A stretch of DNA of 64,000 nt from Halogeometricum sp. S3BR5-2 (GCF_031624635.1 NZ_JAMQOQ010000001.1:1054001-1118000); one strand, 5' to 3'. Positions 8,783 to 17,753 are shown, counted from the first letter of the stretch. Translations and numbers: made by a program. Notes: generated by a model not told the origin, from the letters alone.

Positions 8783-11290
8783 ATGAGTAAGGGTCCGGAA
8801 CTCATCATCACCGAGAAGGACAACGCCGCTCGGCGCATCGCCGACATCCTGAGCGGCGAGTCCGCGGAGGCCGAACGCGTCAACGGCGTGAACGTCTACA
8901 AGTGGGGGGGCAAACGCTGTATCGGACTGTCGGGTCACGTCGTCGGCGTGGACTTCCCGCCGGAGTACAACGACTGGCGCGACGTCGAACCGGTGGAACT
9001 CATCGGTGCGCCCATCGACAAGCATCCGACGCAGGAGAACATCGTCGCCGCCCTGCGCCGCCTCTCCCGCAACGCCCGCCGCGTCGTCATCGCCACCGAC
9101 TACGACCGGGAGGGGGAACTCATCGGCAAGGAGGCGTACGAACTCGTCCGCGAGGTGAACGACTCGGTGCCCGTCGACCGGGTGCGTTTCTCCTCCATCA
9201 CCGACCGCGAGGTGACCGAGGCGTTCGAGAACCCCGACGAACTCGACTTCGACCTCGCCGCGGCCGGCGAGGCCCGACAGATCATCGACCTCGTGTGGGG
9301 CGCGGCGCTCACCCGATTCCTCTCGCTGTCGGCGCGCCAACTCGGCGACGACTTCATCTCGGTCGGTCGGGTGCAGGGGCCGACCCTGAAACTCATCGTC
9401 GACCGCGAACGCGAGATAGACGCCTTCGACCCGGAAGACTACTGGGAACTGTTCGCCGACCTGCAGAAGGACGCCGAGTCGTTCGAGGCGCAGTACTTCT
9501 ACCTCGACGAGGACGGCAACGAGGCCGAACGCGTCTGGGACGGCGACGACGCCGAGAAGGCGTACGAGACCCTCCGGGGGGCGGAGGCGGCGACGGTCAC
9601 TTCGGTCCGCCGCCGCACGCGGACGGACGACCCGCCCGCCCCGTTCAACACGACGCAGTTCATCCGCGCCGCCGGCTCCATCGGTTACTCGGCCCAGCGC
9701 GCGATGAGCATCGCGGAGGACCTCTACACCGCGGGCTACATGACGTACCCGCGGACGGACAACACCGTCTACCCGGAGGATTTAGACCCCAGAGAACTGC
9801 TCGACGCCTTCACCGCGAATCGGACGTTCGGCGACGACGCGCAGTCGCTCCTCGAACGCGAGGAGATAGAGCCGACCGCCGGCGACAACAAGACGACGGA
9901 CCACCCGCCCATCCACCCGACGGGCGAACTCCCCTCGCGCGCGGACCTCACGGAGGACGAGTGGGAGGTGTACGAACTCGTCGTCCGGCGGTTCTTCGCC
10001 ACCGTCGCGGAGTCCGCCGAGTGGGAGCACCTGCGCGTCGTCGCGGACGCCGCCGGCCTCTCGCTGAAGGCCAACGGCAAGCGCCTCGTGAAGGAGGGCT
10101 ACCACGCGGTGTACCCGTACTTCAACTCCAGCGAGTCGTTCGTCCCCGACGTCGAGGAGGGCGAGGAACTCGCCGTGACGGACACGGAGATGGAGGCCAA
10201 GCAGACCCAACCGCCCCGCCGCTACGGCCAGTCGCGCCTCATCGAGACGATGGAGCAGATGGGCATCGGGACGAAGGCGACGCGGCACGACGTGATACAG
10301 AAGCTCTACGACCGCAACTACATCGAGAGCGACCCGCCGCGCCCGACGCGACTCGCCCGCGCCGTCGTCGAGGCGTCCGAGGAGTTCGCAGAACTCATCG
10401 TCTCGGAGGAGATGACCGCCCAACTCGAAGCCGACATGCAGGCCATCACGCGCGGGGAAGCGACGCTCGACGACGTGACGGAGGAGTCCAGAGAGATGCT
10501 GGAGGACGTCTTCGAGGGGCTGATGGAGTCCGGCGAGGAGGTCGGTAAACACCTCCAGAAGTCGCTGAAGGCCGACAAGACCGTCGGACAGTGCCCCGAG
10601 TCCGACCACGACCTGGTCATCAGAAAGAGCCGACGCGGGTCGTACTTCATCGGGTGCGACGGCTACCCCGACTGCACGTACACGCTGCCGCTGCCGTCGA
10701 CGGGGAAGCCGCTCATCCTCGAGGAGTCCTGCGAGGAACACGACCTGAGCCACGTGAAGATGCTCGCCGGCCGGAAGACGTTCGTCCACGGCTGTCCGCT
10801 CTGCAAGGCCGAGGAGGCCGACGAGGAGGAGGACCTCGTCATCGGCGCGTGCCCCGAGTGCGGGGAAGAGCACGGCGGCGAACTTGCCATCAAGCGCCTC
10901 CGCTCGGGCTCTCGGCTCGTCGGCTGTACGCGCTACCCCGACTGCGACTACTCGCTGCCGCTCCCGCGCCGCGGCGACATCGAGGTGACCGACGAGGACT
11001 GCGAGGAGCACGACCTGCCGAAGATTCGCATCACCTACGAGGACAGCGACAGGGAGCCGTGGGACCTCGGCTGTCCCATCTGCAACTATCGAGAGTATCA
11101 GGCCGAACAGGTCGACGGCTCCCAACTGGAGAGCGTGACGGGCATCGGCGAGAAGACGGCGGAGAAACTGAAGGCCGCCGGCGTCGAGGACGTGCCGTCG
11201 CTGAAAGAGGCCGAACCGGACGCCCTGGCGGACCTGATGGACGGCGTGGGGCCGGATACGGTGCGGAAGTGGCAGACGTCGGCTGACTGA
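8783..11290 (+). CDS. topA: DNA topoisomerase I (type IA)
   Basis: This type IA topoisomerase relaxes negative supercoils through a transient 5'-phosphotyrosine. The 835-aa product begins at MSKGPELIITEKDNAARRIA with the TOPRIM domain. The acidic TOPRIM motif IATDYDREGE is near residue 105. The active-site Tyr lies in GYMTYPRTDN (near residue 320), followed by the DHPPIHPTG motif. After about residue 600 there are four Cys-rich segments, two with the CDGYPDCTY or CTRYPDCDY pattern and two with CEEH...CPxC. They act as zinc fingers for single-strand binding. The C-terminus is a helix-hairpin-helix module (TGIGEKTAEKLKAAGVEDV). Everything expected for an intact archaeal enzyme is present. Confidence 0.97.
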   Translation: MSKGPELIITEKDNAARRIADILSGESAEAERVNGVNVYKWGGKRCIGLSGHVVGVDFPPEYNDWRDVEPVELIGAPIDKHPTQENIVAALRRLSRNARRVVIATDYDREGELIGKEAYELVREVNDSVPVDRVRFSSITDREVTEAFENPDELDFDLAAAGEARQIIDLVWGAALTRFLSLSARQLGDDFISVGRVQGPTLKLIVDREREIDAFDPEDYWELFADLQKDAESFEAQYFYLDEDGNEAERVWDGDDAEKAYETLRGAEAATVTSVRRRTRTDDPPAPFNTTQFIRAAGSIGYSAQRAMSIAEDLYTAGYMTYPRTDNTVYPEDLDPRELLDAFTANRTFGDDAQSLLEREEIEPTAGDNKTTDHPPIHPTGELPSRADLTEDEWEVYELVVRRFFATVAESAEWEHLRVVADAAGLSLKANGKRLVKEGYHAVYPYFNSSESFVPDVEEGEELAVTDTEMEAKQTQPPRRYGQSRLIETMEQMGIGTKATRHDVIQKLYDRNYIESDPPRPTRLARAVVEASEEFAELIVSEEMTAQLEADMQAITRGEATLDDVTEESREMLEDVFEGLMESGEEVGKHLQKSLKADKTVGQCPESDHDLVIRKSRRGSYFIGCDGYPDCTYTLPLPSTGKPLILEESCEEHDLSHVKMLAGRKTFVHGCPLCKAEEADEEEDLVIGACPECGEEHGGELAIKRLRSGSRLVGCTRYPDCDYSLPLPRRGDIEVTDEDCEEHDLPKIRITYEDSDREPWDLGCPICNYREYQAEQVDGSQLESVTGIGEKTAEKLKAAGVEDVPSLKEAEPDALADLMDGVGPDTVRKWQTSAD

Positions 11291-11342
11291 TAACCCGTCC
11301 AAACCCTCGCGTTTCGAGTCTACTCGGACGGTACAGATTCGC

Positions 11343-11560
11343 ATGGAGATAGTCGAAGACCCGGCGCACAGTGACGGCGCGCCGACGGTCGAGGGGACGG
11401 GTATCCGCGTCAGGGACTCGCGTCCGCGTACGAACACAGCGGCTACGACCCGAACGAGATAACCCAGCCGTATCCCGACCTCTCGCTCGCGGGCGTACAC
11501 CGAACGCTGGTCTACTACTACTACTACGACCACATCGACGACTTTCGTTCTTCCCCGTCC
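11343..11560 (+). pseudogene. DUF433 family antitoxin, frameshifted
   Basis: The ATG at 11343 opens MEIVEDPAHSDGAPTVEGTGIRV, the beta-strand start of DUF433 antitoxins. The frame then breaks near 11412. The expected continuation LASAYEHSGYDPNEITQPYP and LSLAGVHRTLVYYYYYDHID appears in the next frame and ends near 11550. One missing G (GAC-TC for GAC-GTC) would restore a single reading frame, so this looks like a recent one-base deletion. DUF433 proteins pair with DUF5615 PIN-like toxins, and the next remnant is exactly that partner. A sequencing error cannot be excluded. Confidence 0.65.
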
Positions 11561-11584
11561 GAACCCGCTTCCGCACGACGCGGC

Positions 11585-11981
11585 CGGTGTCCTGCGACGA
11601 GCGATCTAGATTCCGGTCGCCGACGGACTGCGCCGTCGGGGCTGGACGGTTCACACCGCCAGAGAGGAGGGGACGCTGGGCGACCCGGACCGCGAACAGT
11701 TACGATACGCGGTCGAGAACGACTGGCTACTGCTGACGTTCGACGACGATTTCCTCTCGCTCGTGGAAGGGGACGGTCTCGAACACGCGGGTCTCATCTA
11801 CGTTCGACAGGCGGGCCGTAAAATCGGCGACGTGGTGAAATCGGTCGACGGCCACTTGCAGAACCGGAGCGGAGACGACCGGACGATTCGGTATCTGAGG
11901 CGACAGTCGCGCGGCGGTCAGTCCGTCACCGACTCCTCGACGATTTCTATCTCCTCGTCAGTCAAGCCGTACAACTCGTAG
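11585..11981 (+). pseudogene. DUF5615 PIN-like toxin, frameshifted
   Basis: From about 11620 one frame reads DGLRRRGWTVHTAREEGTLG, then continues with LLLTFDDDFLSLVEG and GLIYVRQAGRKIGDVVKSVD. This is the core of DUF5615 (Mut7-C/PIN-like) toxins, with the conserved TFDxDF acidic motif. The N-terminal DE...LDSRV portion (11585-11620) is split over other frames, and the last 20 residues run into a duplicated tail of the neighbouring restriction-modification gene. The protein is therefore probably not produced as a whole. It was the partner of the DUF433 remnant upstream. Confidence 0.6.
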
Positions 11982-11999
11982 ACGATGTCGTCGATGAGG
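11841..11999. repeat. Direct repeat copy 1 flanking the vapBC-like module
   Basis: This segment recurs at 12743-12897. The right part, 11927-11999, matches 12825-12897 over 73 bases with three mismatches. The left part (11841-11912) matches 12743-12810 less well (AGAAC[C/T]GGAGCGGAGACGAC core). In this copy the left part is the tail of the DUF5615 remnant. The right part is an antisense copy of the last ~25 codons of the restriction-modification gene, ending in its own stop codon (11918-11920). Confidence 0.85.
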
Positions 12000-12070
12000 T
12001 AGTTCCATCGTCGCGGCTCGTTCGTCACCTCCGTTGGTAGCCGTCTCCGACGAAACACTTTCCCGGGGCC

Positions 12071-12085
12071 GTATACACTGTATAC
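12071..12085. promoter_or_regulatory. Palindromic operator of the vapBC-like operon
   Basis: GTATACACTGTATAC is a perfect 7-bp inverted repeat around a central C, ending two bases before the vapB ATG at 12088. A palindrome overlapping the start region is the standard site for autorepression by a VapB dimer or VapBC complex. This is an inference from family biology, as no footprint is available. A TATA-like ACACTTTCC at about 12055 would place transcription initiation inside the palindrome. Confidence 0.55.
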
Positions 12086-12087
12086 AC

Positions 12088-12303
12088 ATGGCGAACATCC
12101 GAGTCAAAGAGGAAGTGAAAGACCGCCTTGAGTCGCTGAAACGCGACGACGAGACGTTCAGCGATCTGTTAGATCGACTCAGTCGGCGCGAGAAGGACGT
12201 CGACCGGATGGCGGGGTTCTTAGAGGAGTTCGACAACGGCCATCTCGAAGAGGAGATGGGGGAGGCTCACGACTCGCTGAACGACTCCTTGGAGTCGCGA
12301 TGA
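12088..12303 (+). CDS. VapB-like antitoxin
   Basis: The product is a 71-aa antitoxin starting MANIRVKEEVKDRLESLKRD, a short beta-strand plus helix DNA-binding (ribbon-helix-helix/AbrB-like haloarchaeal VapB) N-terminus. An acidic helical C-terminal tail would embrace the toxin. The ATG at 12088 is chosen because the longer frame would swallow the palindromic operator. Its stop overlaps the start of the PIN toxin (ATGA), a typical toxin-antitoxin coupling. It probably represses its own operon. Confidence 0.8.
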   Translation: MANIRVKEEVKDRLESLKRDDETFSDLLDRLSRREKDVDRMAGFLEEFDNGHLEEEMGEAHDSLNDSLESR

Positions 12304-12707
12304 TCGTTCTCGACAACGACGTACTGGTCAAGTTGGGTGGAAAGGATTCCGATCCCGCGGTCGTCGACCACCTCCGTCGGTACAGCAGCGAGGAGTGGAC
12401 GATTCCGGCCATCGTCGCGTGGGAGTTCTACAAATCTTGTCGCGGACGCACGGAGATACAACGCGCTCGCCGAACGCTCAACGAAAACCTCGATCGCATC
12501 CTCGAGTTCACCGACGGGACTGCCGCCGAAGCCGCCTATCTCGGTGAGAAGCTTCGGTCCCAGGAAGTATCGCTCTCTCCCGCTGACCTGCTGAATCTTG
12601 CGACCGCCTACGAGTCGGGGGGAACGTTCGTCACTCACAACAAGCGGGACTTCGACAAACCGCCGCTACGCCAACTCGTCGATGTAGACGTTATACGCAC
12701 CGCCTGA
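12300..12707 (+). CDS. VapC-like PIN-domain toxin ribonuclease
   Basis: This 135-aa PIN-domain protein is predicted to be an Mg2+-dependent RNase held inactive by the upstream VapB. The acidic active-site quartet is visible: Asp5 in MIVLDNDVLV, Glu in VAWEFYK (near residue 42), Asp in SPADLLNLA (near residue 97) and Asp in THNKRDFD (near residue 118). The gene overlaps the antitoxin by four bases. The module sits between two direct repeats (11841-11999 and 12743-12897), which suggests it arrived or was rearranged together with a duplication. The RNA target is unknown. Confidence 0.85.
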   Translation: MIVLDNDVLVKLGGKDSDPAVVDHLRRYSSEEWTIPAIVAWEFYKSCRGRTEIQRARRTLNENLDRILEFTDGTAAEAAYLGEKLRSQEVSLSPADLLNLATAYESGGTFVTHNKRDFDKPPLRQLVDVDVIRTA

Positions 12708-12742
12708 ACGGGACGTCCGACGCGAGCGCAGTCAGTCGATCC

Positions 12743-12897
12743 TCTGTCGATGGCCACGCGCAGAACTGGAGCGGAGACGACAGAACGATTCGGTGTCTCT
12801 GCGCCGGACGCTCGGTCATCCCTTCACCGACTCCTCGACGATTTCGATCTCCTCGTCAGTCAGTCCGTACAACTCGTAGACGATGTCGTCGATGAGG
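12743..12897. repeat. Direct repeat copy 2 flanking the vapBC-like module
   Basis: This is the second copy of the segment at 11841-11999. Its right part (12825-12897) is the genuine 3' end of the restriction-modification gene. Its left part is a decayed copy of the DUF5615 toxin tail that no longer belongs to any gene. The two copies together bracket the intact toxin-antitoxin pair. Confidence 0.85.
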
Positions 12898-15800
12898 TCG
12901 TCCGTCCGTTCGATTTGCTCCTCTAACTCCTCGGCGCGTTCGACCGTCTCGACGTAGTTTTCGAGGCCGTCGCGCACGTCGTCCACCGTCGGCAGCGTGA
13001 GTTTCTTCAGCCTATCGAGCGGCGAGTTCGTCTTCGTCGCGTTCGCCCGAAAGTTCGCGTACCCGCCCGCCTCCTCGACGGCGTGCGGGACGAACGCCTC
13101 GATGAGGTCGGCCTCCGTCTCGGTCAGGTCGGTGATGCGGAACGCGGGTTTCGGGTCGACGTAGTGATAGCCGTAGGTGTCCGTTTCGTAGTCGTCGGGG
13201 TTTTCGGGTTTGTAGCGCACGCCGACGTCGACGGTGAGGGTGGTCGGGTTCTCGCGCGTGAAGGTGACCTCGGTGACGCCGAGTTTTTCTTTTTCCTCGG
13301 TGGTGTCGTTGAAGGTTTCCTTCGCGGTGTCGGCGATTGGTTGTTGGAAGCCTATCTCGGAGAGGGTCTGGCTGTCTTGGTACGAACCAAGGTAGTCAGG
13401 GAGGGAGAGGTTGTAATCTCTCAGACGACTATGGAGATTGTGTAGGTCATCTACAGACTCGCATAAGAAATTGTGAATGGCAGTCTCTCCTTCACTCGTT
13501 CCGAGTAAACCTCCAATAACTTCCGCTACGTCGGACTGCGCGGAGTTCGGCTGCTCACCAAGTTGTTTGAGGCGAGTGAGTGTAGAGTCATCAGCGTGCT
13601 CGTCTACGGTTAGAACACGAATAGGTAGTGACTGAATTTCAGATAGAGTTGTTTGTCGAAAGTCGTCTTTTTGTGCAAGAGCTGACGACGAAACGTAGAT
13701 GTAGGAAAGAAGAGAGCTGTTCAAACAAGATAATAGATATTTTAAAGAGAGATCTGTCTCAGAAATGATGAACGGATTCAAATCTTTCTTTACAACGTAC
13801 TCGTCCTCCTCATAGGCGGCCATCAATCGGTCGTCTCGGTTCACTAACCTCCGAAGAAGAATACGTGGTTGCGTGTAGAACCGCTTCAGGTTTGGTTCAT
13901 CGCTGAAGTCAATATACCTTTCTTCAGAGACAGAAAGAGAGTACCGATAAACGTCACACTCTCGATACAGCAAGTGTCCCTCACTCTCTTTCGTAGATGA
14001 ATAGTCGTAAAATGAGGCGACAATACCTTGTCTTCCCTCAGTTATATCACCAAATTCACAGAAATCTGTGGATTCGTACGTCTCTAAGAGATCATAGTGC
14101 GCACTATCGAAGTATATTTTTGCGCCATCCGCTGATGCTAACTGTTCATACGAAATAGCCTCAAATCCATTTCGGAGAGATTCAGCATCAGTTATTCTAG
14201 TCTTTTTGTCGATCTCCTTTGCGCAAATAGTAGTAGTCGAAAAACGTTGAGGGCTAAAGATAGCAATGTTAGTATCAACGTATGCATCTGCGAATACATC
14301 AAATGGAAGATTTACTATTTGCATGAGCGCAGCATCTTTGGAAGCTATTCTGCTTTCCCGGAATTTAGAGTAGTTTTCTCCGGTTTCCCATGCAACTGGA
14401 GTTATCATTCCAACGAACCCTTTCTTTCTAGAGAGATCGAAGCACTGTTCTAGGAAAGCAACGGACAGATCATACTTGCGATAGAGAGTCTGGAATTGAG
14501 AGGTGAGATATTTCTTGTGAACTGTTGGTATCTGTTCCGTGGGAACATATGGCGGATTCCCGACCACCGCATCGAACCCCGCTTCCTCCGATTTCTCCCC
14601 GCTCTCCGAGAAGAACACCTCCGGAAACTCCAACTCCCAGTGGAAGAACTGCTCTCGCTGTGCGGTTTCCTGCGCGGAGACGAACCACTCGCTCTCGGCC
14701 ACCGAAAGCCACTCGTCCTCGTCTTCGATGGCTTCGGCCATCCGTTCGTAGGCGTCGTCGGGTACCTCGACGCCGAAGCGTTCGGCGGTGTGGACGTTGG
14801 CCATCTCGAACAGTCGCTGGTAGAGCGGGTCCGCGCGAATCTCGGCGTACGTCTCCTCCATCGACTTGACGTCCTCGTAGGACTCGTTGTCGATGGCCAG
14901 CAGGTCCTCCACCAGTTCCATCACGTGTTCGAGCGTCCGCTGTCGGGCGTGGGAGAACACCTGCGCGAACGTGAGTTGCCCGCCCTCGGCGTCGTCGTCG
15001 TCGGCCAGAACGTCGGTGATGTCCGACCCGACAAGCGAGTTGCCGGCCTTGAGGTGGTGGTCCAAGAACGCCAGCGGTTGGTCGGTGGCGAGCGTCTCCA
15101 GCCACATCGACAGTTTGGCGAGTTCGACGGCCATGCCGTTCAGGTCCACACCGTAGATGCACTCTCTGGATATCTCGCGTCGGATCTGCTGTTCGTCGAA
15201 CGCCGTCGCCGTCTCCAGTTCGCGGACGCGTTCCATCACCTGCTCCGCGAGGTAGCCCGTCGCCTTCGTGAGGAAGTGTCCGCTCCCCATCGCCGGGTCC
15301 AACACCTTCAGGTCCAGCACTTCGTCGGCGAAGCGGAACACGTACTCCTGTGTGCCGCGTTCGAGGCCCCGGTCTCCGAGGTCCGACTCGATATCCTCCA
15401 GCAGGGGGTCGACCGTCTCTTCGACGATGTACGTCACCACGTAGTCCGGCGTGTAGTACGCGCCCGTCGCCTTCCGTTCGCCGTCGTCGTTGACGACGTA
15501 TAGACCGCCCGCGTCGACCGTCTCCACCGCGTCGGCGACGCTCACTTCCGCGGCGTCCTTCCACACCTGTCCGCCGTCCTCCGAGACGGCGGCGTACTGC
15601 GTCGGCGCGATGCGGAACTCGTGTTCGAGCAGTCCCTCGTAGATGGTGCCGAGGTGTCGCGTGTCGAGGTCGGCGTAGTCCGCCGGGACGAAACCGTCGT
15701 CCGTCTCCGTGGTCGAGAGTCGGTAGATGACCTCCGCGAGGTGCCGGTCCGAAACCTCGTTCTCGGTCAGGAAGGTGTGTCGGTCCTCGTCGAACAGACC

Positions 15801-16916
15801 GCCGTTGTACGGCGGGATACCGAGCGACTCCTCGCCCGAGTCGACGAGCGAGAAGAGGTCCTCCAGTCGACCCCACATCGACGTGGAGAACGTGCTGTAC
15901 GAGTTGAACCCGCTCTCGGCGGCCCCTTCGCCGACGGTGTCGAGGATGTCGAGGCGAAGTTCGTCGAGGCTGAAGTGCTGTTCGTACTCCTCGCGTCGGA
16001 CCGGGTCCTCGGGGTTGATGAGATTCCGCGACTCGGCGTAGAGCGTGAACATCAACCGGTAGAGGAGGACGAGCGACTGCTCTTTCAGTTCGTCCAAGCG
16101 TTCGTCGTCGTCCGGGTCGATGTCGAGGTCGTTCGTCTCCACGAATCCCTTTCCGAGCACGCGAAGCGCGGTGAAGACGTTGTTCTGGAGGTCTTCGCCC
16201 AGTTCCTGCGCGGCCGTCTCGCTCTCGTTCCAGACGGTGTCCAGAAAGGTCGTTCCTCCGGACGCCTCGAACGCGTCGGGACGGAAGAACACGAAGAAGT
16301 ACTTGAACGCCTCGACGCTCCCCGATTCGAGCAGTTCGGGGAGGTCGACCTCGTAGTACGTCTGCGTCTCGTAGTCCTTCGTGCCGTAGAGCCGCCACTT
16401 CCGCCCGTTCGTCAGGACACCCCACTGGAGTTTCTCGGGCGTCCGTTCGAGATAGTACTTGACTTGGTGGGACGCGTCGCGGTACGACCGATCCTCGCTG
16501 AATCGGTCCTCGAACGACGCGTTCCAGCGCTTCGCTTCGAGCAGCGCGGACGCGAGGTCGTACATCGCCTCGTGACGACCGTCTTTCTTCTCGAAGGCCG
16601 CCTCCCGGCGCGTCTCCCGCGAACTGAACAGGAGCCGGTCGTTGTATCCGCCGCCGTCGGGGAGCGTCGTCTCCGAGAGCGTGTCGAATCCCAGAACGTC
16701 GAGCACCTCGCCGATCCACGAGTCGAGGAGTTCGTCCTCCTTGTACGAGTCGACGAGGTCGCGTTCGGCCTCCCAGAGCGACCGGAGTTCCTCGAACGCG
16801 GCTTCGGCGTCGGCGTCACAGTCCCACTCGTCGAGGCCGTAGACGTGTTCGTCGAGGTAGTGACTGGAGAAGAGATTCGAGTTATAGGGGCCGGTGGAGA
16901 GCGTCGCTTGACTCAT
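12816..16916 (-). CDS. Type IIG (Eco57I-like) restriction-modification enzyme
   Basis: This 1366-aa single-chain enzyme should both methylate adenine and cut DNA. The N-terminal part (1-230) has a PD-(D/E)xK-like candidate nuclease site with LLEAKRW near residue 127. The gamma-type N6-adenine methyltransferase domain has SAM motif I VLDPAMGSGHFLTK near 540, YGVDLNGMAVELAKLSMW near 600, and catalytic motif IV VVGNPPYVP near 787. Residues about 790-1180 hold the target-recognition region, followed by a C-terminal helical bundle. Bases about 13360-14540 (the recognition part) are conspicuously AT-rich and use codons unlike both ends of the gene, which indicates domain exchange. No separate specificity subunit is adjacent. 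The recognition sequence cannot be predicted by eye. Confidence 0.9.
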   Translation of the reverse strand: MSQATLSTGPYNSNLFSSHYLDEHVYGLDEWDCDADAEAAFEELRSLWEAERDLVDSYKEDELLDSWIGEVLDVLGFDTLSETTLPDGGGYNDRLLFSSRETRREAAFEKKDGRHEAMYDLASALLEAKRWNASFEDRFSEDRSYRDASHQVKYYLERTPEKLQWGVLTNGRKWRLYGTKDYETQTYYEVDLPELLESGSVEAFKYFFVFFRPDAFEASGGTTFLDTVWNESETAAQELGEDLQNNVFTALRVLGKGFVETNDLDIDPDDDERLDELKEQSLVLLYRLMFTLYAESRNLINPEDPVRREEYEQHFSLDELRLDILDTVGEGAAESGFNSYSTFSTSMWGRLEDLFSLVDSGEESLGIPPYNGGLFDEDRHTFLTENEVSDRHLAEVIYRLSTTETDDGFVPADYADLDTRHLGTIYEGLLEHEFRIAPTQYAAVSEDGGQVWKDAAEVSVADAVETVDAGGLYVVNDDGERKATGAYYTPDYVVTYIVEETVDPLLEDIESDLGDRGLERGTQEYVFRFADEVLDLKVLDPAMGSGHFLTKATGYLAEQVMERVRELETATAFDEQQIRREISRECIYGVDLNGMAVELAKLSMWLETLATDQPLAFLDHHLKAGNSLVGSDITDVLADDDDAEGGQLTFAQVFSHARQRTLEHVMELVEDLLAIDNESYEDVKSMEETYAEIRADPLYQRLFEMANVHTAERFGVEVPDDAYERMAEAIEDEDEWLSVAESEWFVSAQETAQREQFFHWELEFPEVFFSESGEKSEEAGFDAVVGNPPYVPTEQIPTVHKKYLTSQFQTLYRKYDLSVAFLEQCFDLSRKKGFVGMITPVAWETGENYSKFRESRIASKDAALMQIVNLPFDVFADAYVDTNIAIFSPQRFSTTTICAKEIDKKTRITDAESLRNGFEAISYEQLASADGAKIYFDSAHYDLLETYESTDFCEFGDITEGRQGIVASFYDYSSTKESEGHLLYRECDVYRYSLSVSEERYIDFSDEPNLKRFYTQPRILLRRLVNRDDRLMAAYEEDEYVVKKDLNPFIISETDLSLKYLLSCLNSSLLSYIYVSSSALAQKDDFRQTTLSEIQSLPIRVLTVDEHADDSTLTRLKQLGEQPNSAQSDVAEVIGGLLGTSEGETAIHNFLCESVDDLHNLHSRLRDYNLSLPDYLGSYQDSQTLSEIGFQQPIADTAKETFNDTTEEKEKLGVTEVTFTRENPTTLTVDVGVRYKPENPDDYETDTYGYHYVDPKPAFRITDLTETEADLIEAFVPHAVEEAGGYANFRANATKTNSPLDRLKKLTLPTVDDVRDGLENYVETVERAEELEEQIERTDDLIDDIVYELYGLTDEEIEIVEESVKG

Positions 16917-16982
16917 CGGTGCTGTCGAATGACGAACAGGCAGTCGACTTCAAACTACCTCTCGGGGCGCCCCATCCGCGTC

Positions 16983-17013
16983 ATTTTTATCGCTCCCCGC
17001 TGAAGTACGCCCA
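16983..17013 (+). promoter_or_regulatory. Leaderless promoter of the GGGP synthase gene
   Basis: CATTTTTATC at 16982-16991 is a strong TATA-like box centred 27 bases before the ATG at 17014. There is no Shine-Dalgarno sequence. Confidence 0.55.
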
Positions 17014-17742
17014 ATGACCGGGCCCTGGACCGAGTGGAACCACGTCCTCAAAGTCGACCCAGACAAGGACCTCGCGGACGGCGAGACGTTCGAGGACGTC
17101 TGTCAGACCGGGACGGACGCCATCGAAATCGGCGGCACCCTCGATATCACCGCGGACAAGATGCAACGGGTCGTCGACGCCTGCGCCGAGTACGACGTAC
17201 CGCTGTACCAAGAGCCGTCGAATCCGGGCGTGGTCGTCGACGACGACGCCCTCGACGGCTACCTCATCCCGACGGTGTTCAACGCGAAGGACGCCTTCTG
17301 GATCACCGGCGCCCACAAGGAGTGGGTCCGCATCGAGAACGGGATGGACTGGGACCGCACGCACACCGAGGCGTACATCGTGCTCAACCCCGACGCCTCC
17401 GTCGCGCAGTTGACCGACGCCAACTGCGACCTCGCGGTCGACGACGTGTCCTCCTACGCGGCCGTCGCCGAACGGATGTTCGGGCAGGAGATCGTCTACA
17501 TCGAGTACTCGGGCACGTTCGGCGACACGGAGAAGGTCCACGCCGCCTACGACGCGCTGGACGAGTCGACGCTGTTCTACGGCGGCGGCATCCACGACTA
17601 CGACTCGGCGTACGAGATGGGTAGTCACACCGACGTGGTCGTCGTCGGCGACCTCCTGCACGACGAGGGCGTCGACGCCGTCCGCGAGACGGTCGAAGGC
17701 GCGCGCGACGCGATGACCGAACGGGCGGAAGCCAAGCGGTAG
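17014..17742 (+). CDS. Geranylgeranylglyceryl phosphate synthase (PcrB family)
   Basis: This enzyme attaches geranylgeranyl diphosphate to sn-glycerol-1-phosphate, the first committed step of archaeal ether-lipid synthesis. The 242-aa TIM-barrel protein shows the family motifs: [11 protein letters not shown] at the N-terminus, [13 protein letters not shown] (residues 34-46), [25 protein letters not shown] and [12 protein letters not shown], with a terminal phosphate-binding [11 protein letters not shown]. Its length matches haloarchaeal group I enzymes. It lies alone, convergent with a small membrane protein. Confidence 0.93.
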   Translation: MTGPWTEWNHVLKVDPDKDLADGETFEDVCQTGTDAIEIGGTLDITADKMQRVVDACAEYDVPLYQEPSNPGVVVDDDALDGYLIPTVFNAKDAFWITGAHKEWVRIENGMDWDRTHTEAYIVLNPDASVAQLTDANCDLAVDDVSSYAAVAERMFGQEIVYIEYSGTFGDTEKVHAAYDALDESTLFYGGGIHDYDSAYEMGSHTDVVVVGDLLHDEGVDAVRETVEGARDAMTERAEAKR

Positions 17743-17753
17743 CGCCGCGCGGG

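Larger units (their letters stand above)
11291..12087. other. Gene-poor interval with decayed toxin-antitoxin genes
   Basis: These 800 bases contain no intact gene. They hold a frameshifted DUF433 antitoxin remnant (11343-11560), a frameshifted DUF5615 toxin remnant (about 11585-11981), a copy of the 3' end of the downstream restriction-modification gene on the opposite strand (11918-12005), and the vapB promoter/operator (12055-12087). Confidence 0.7.
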
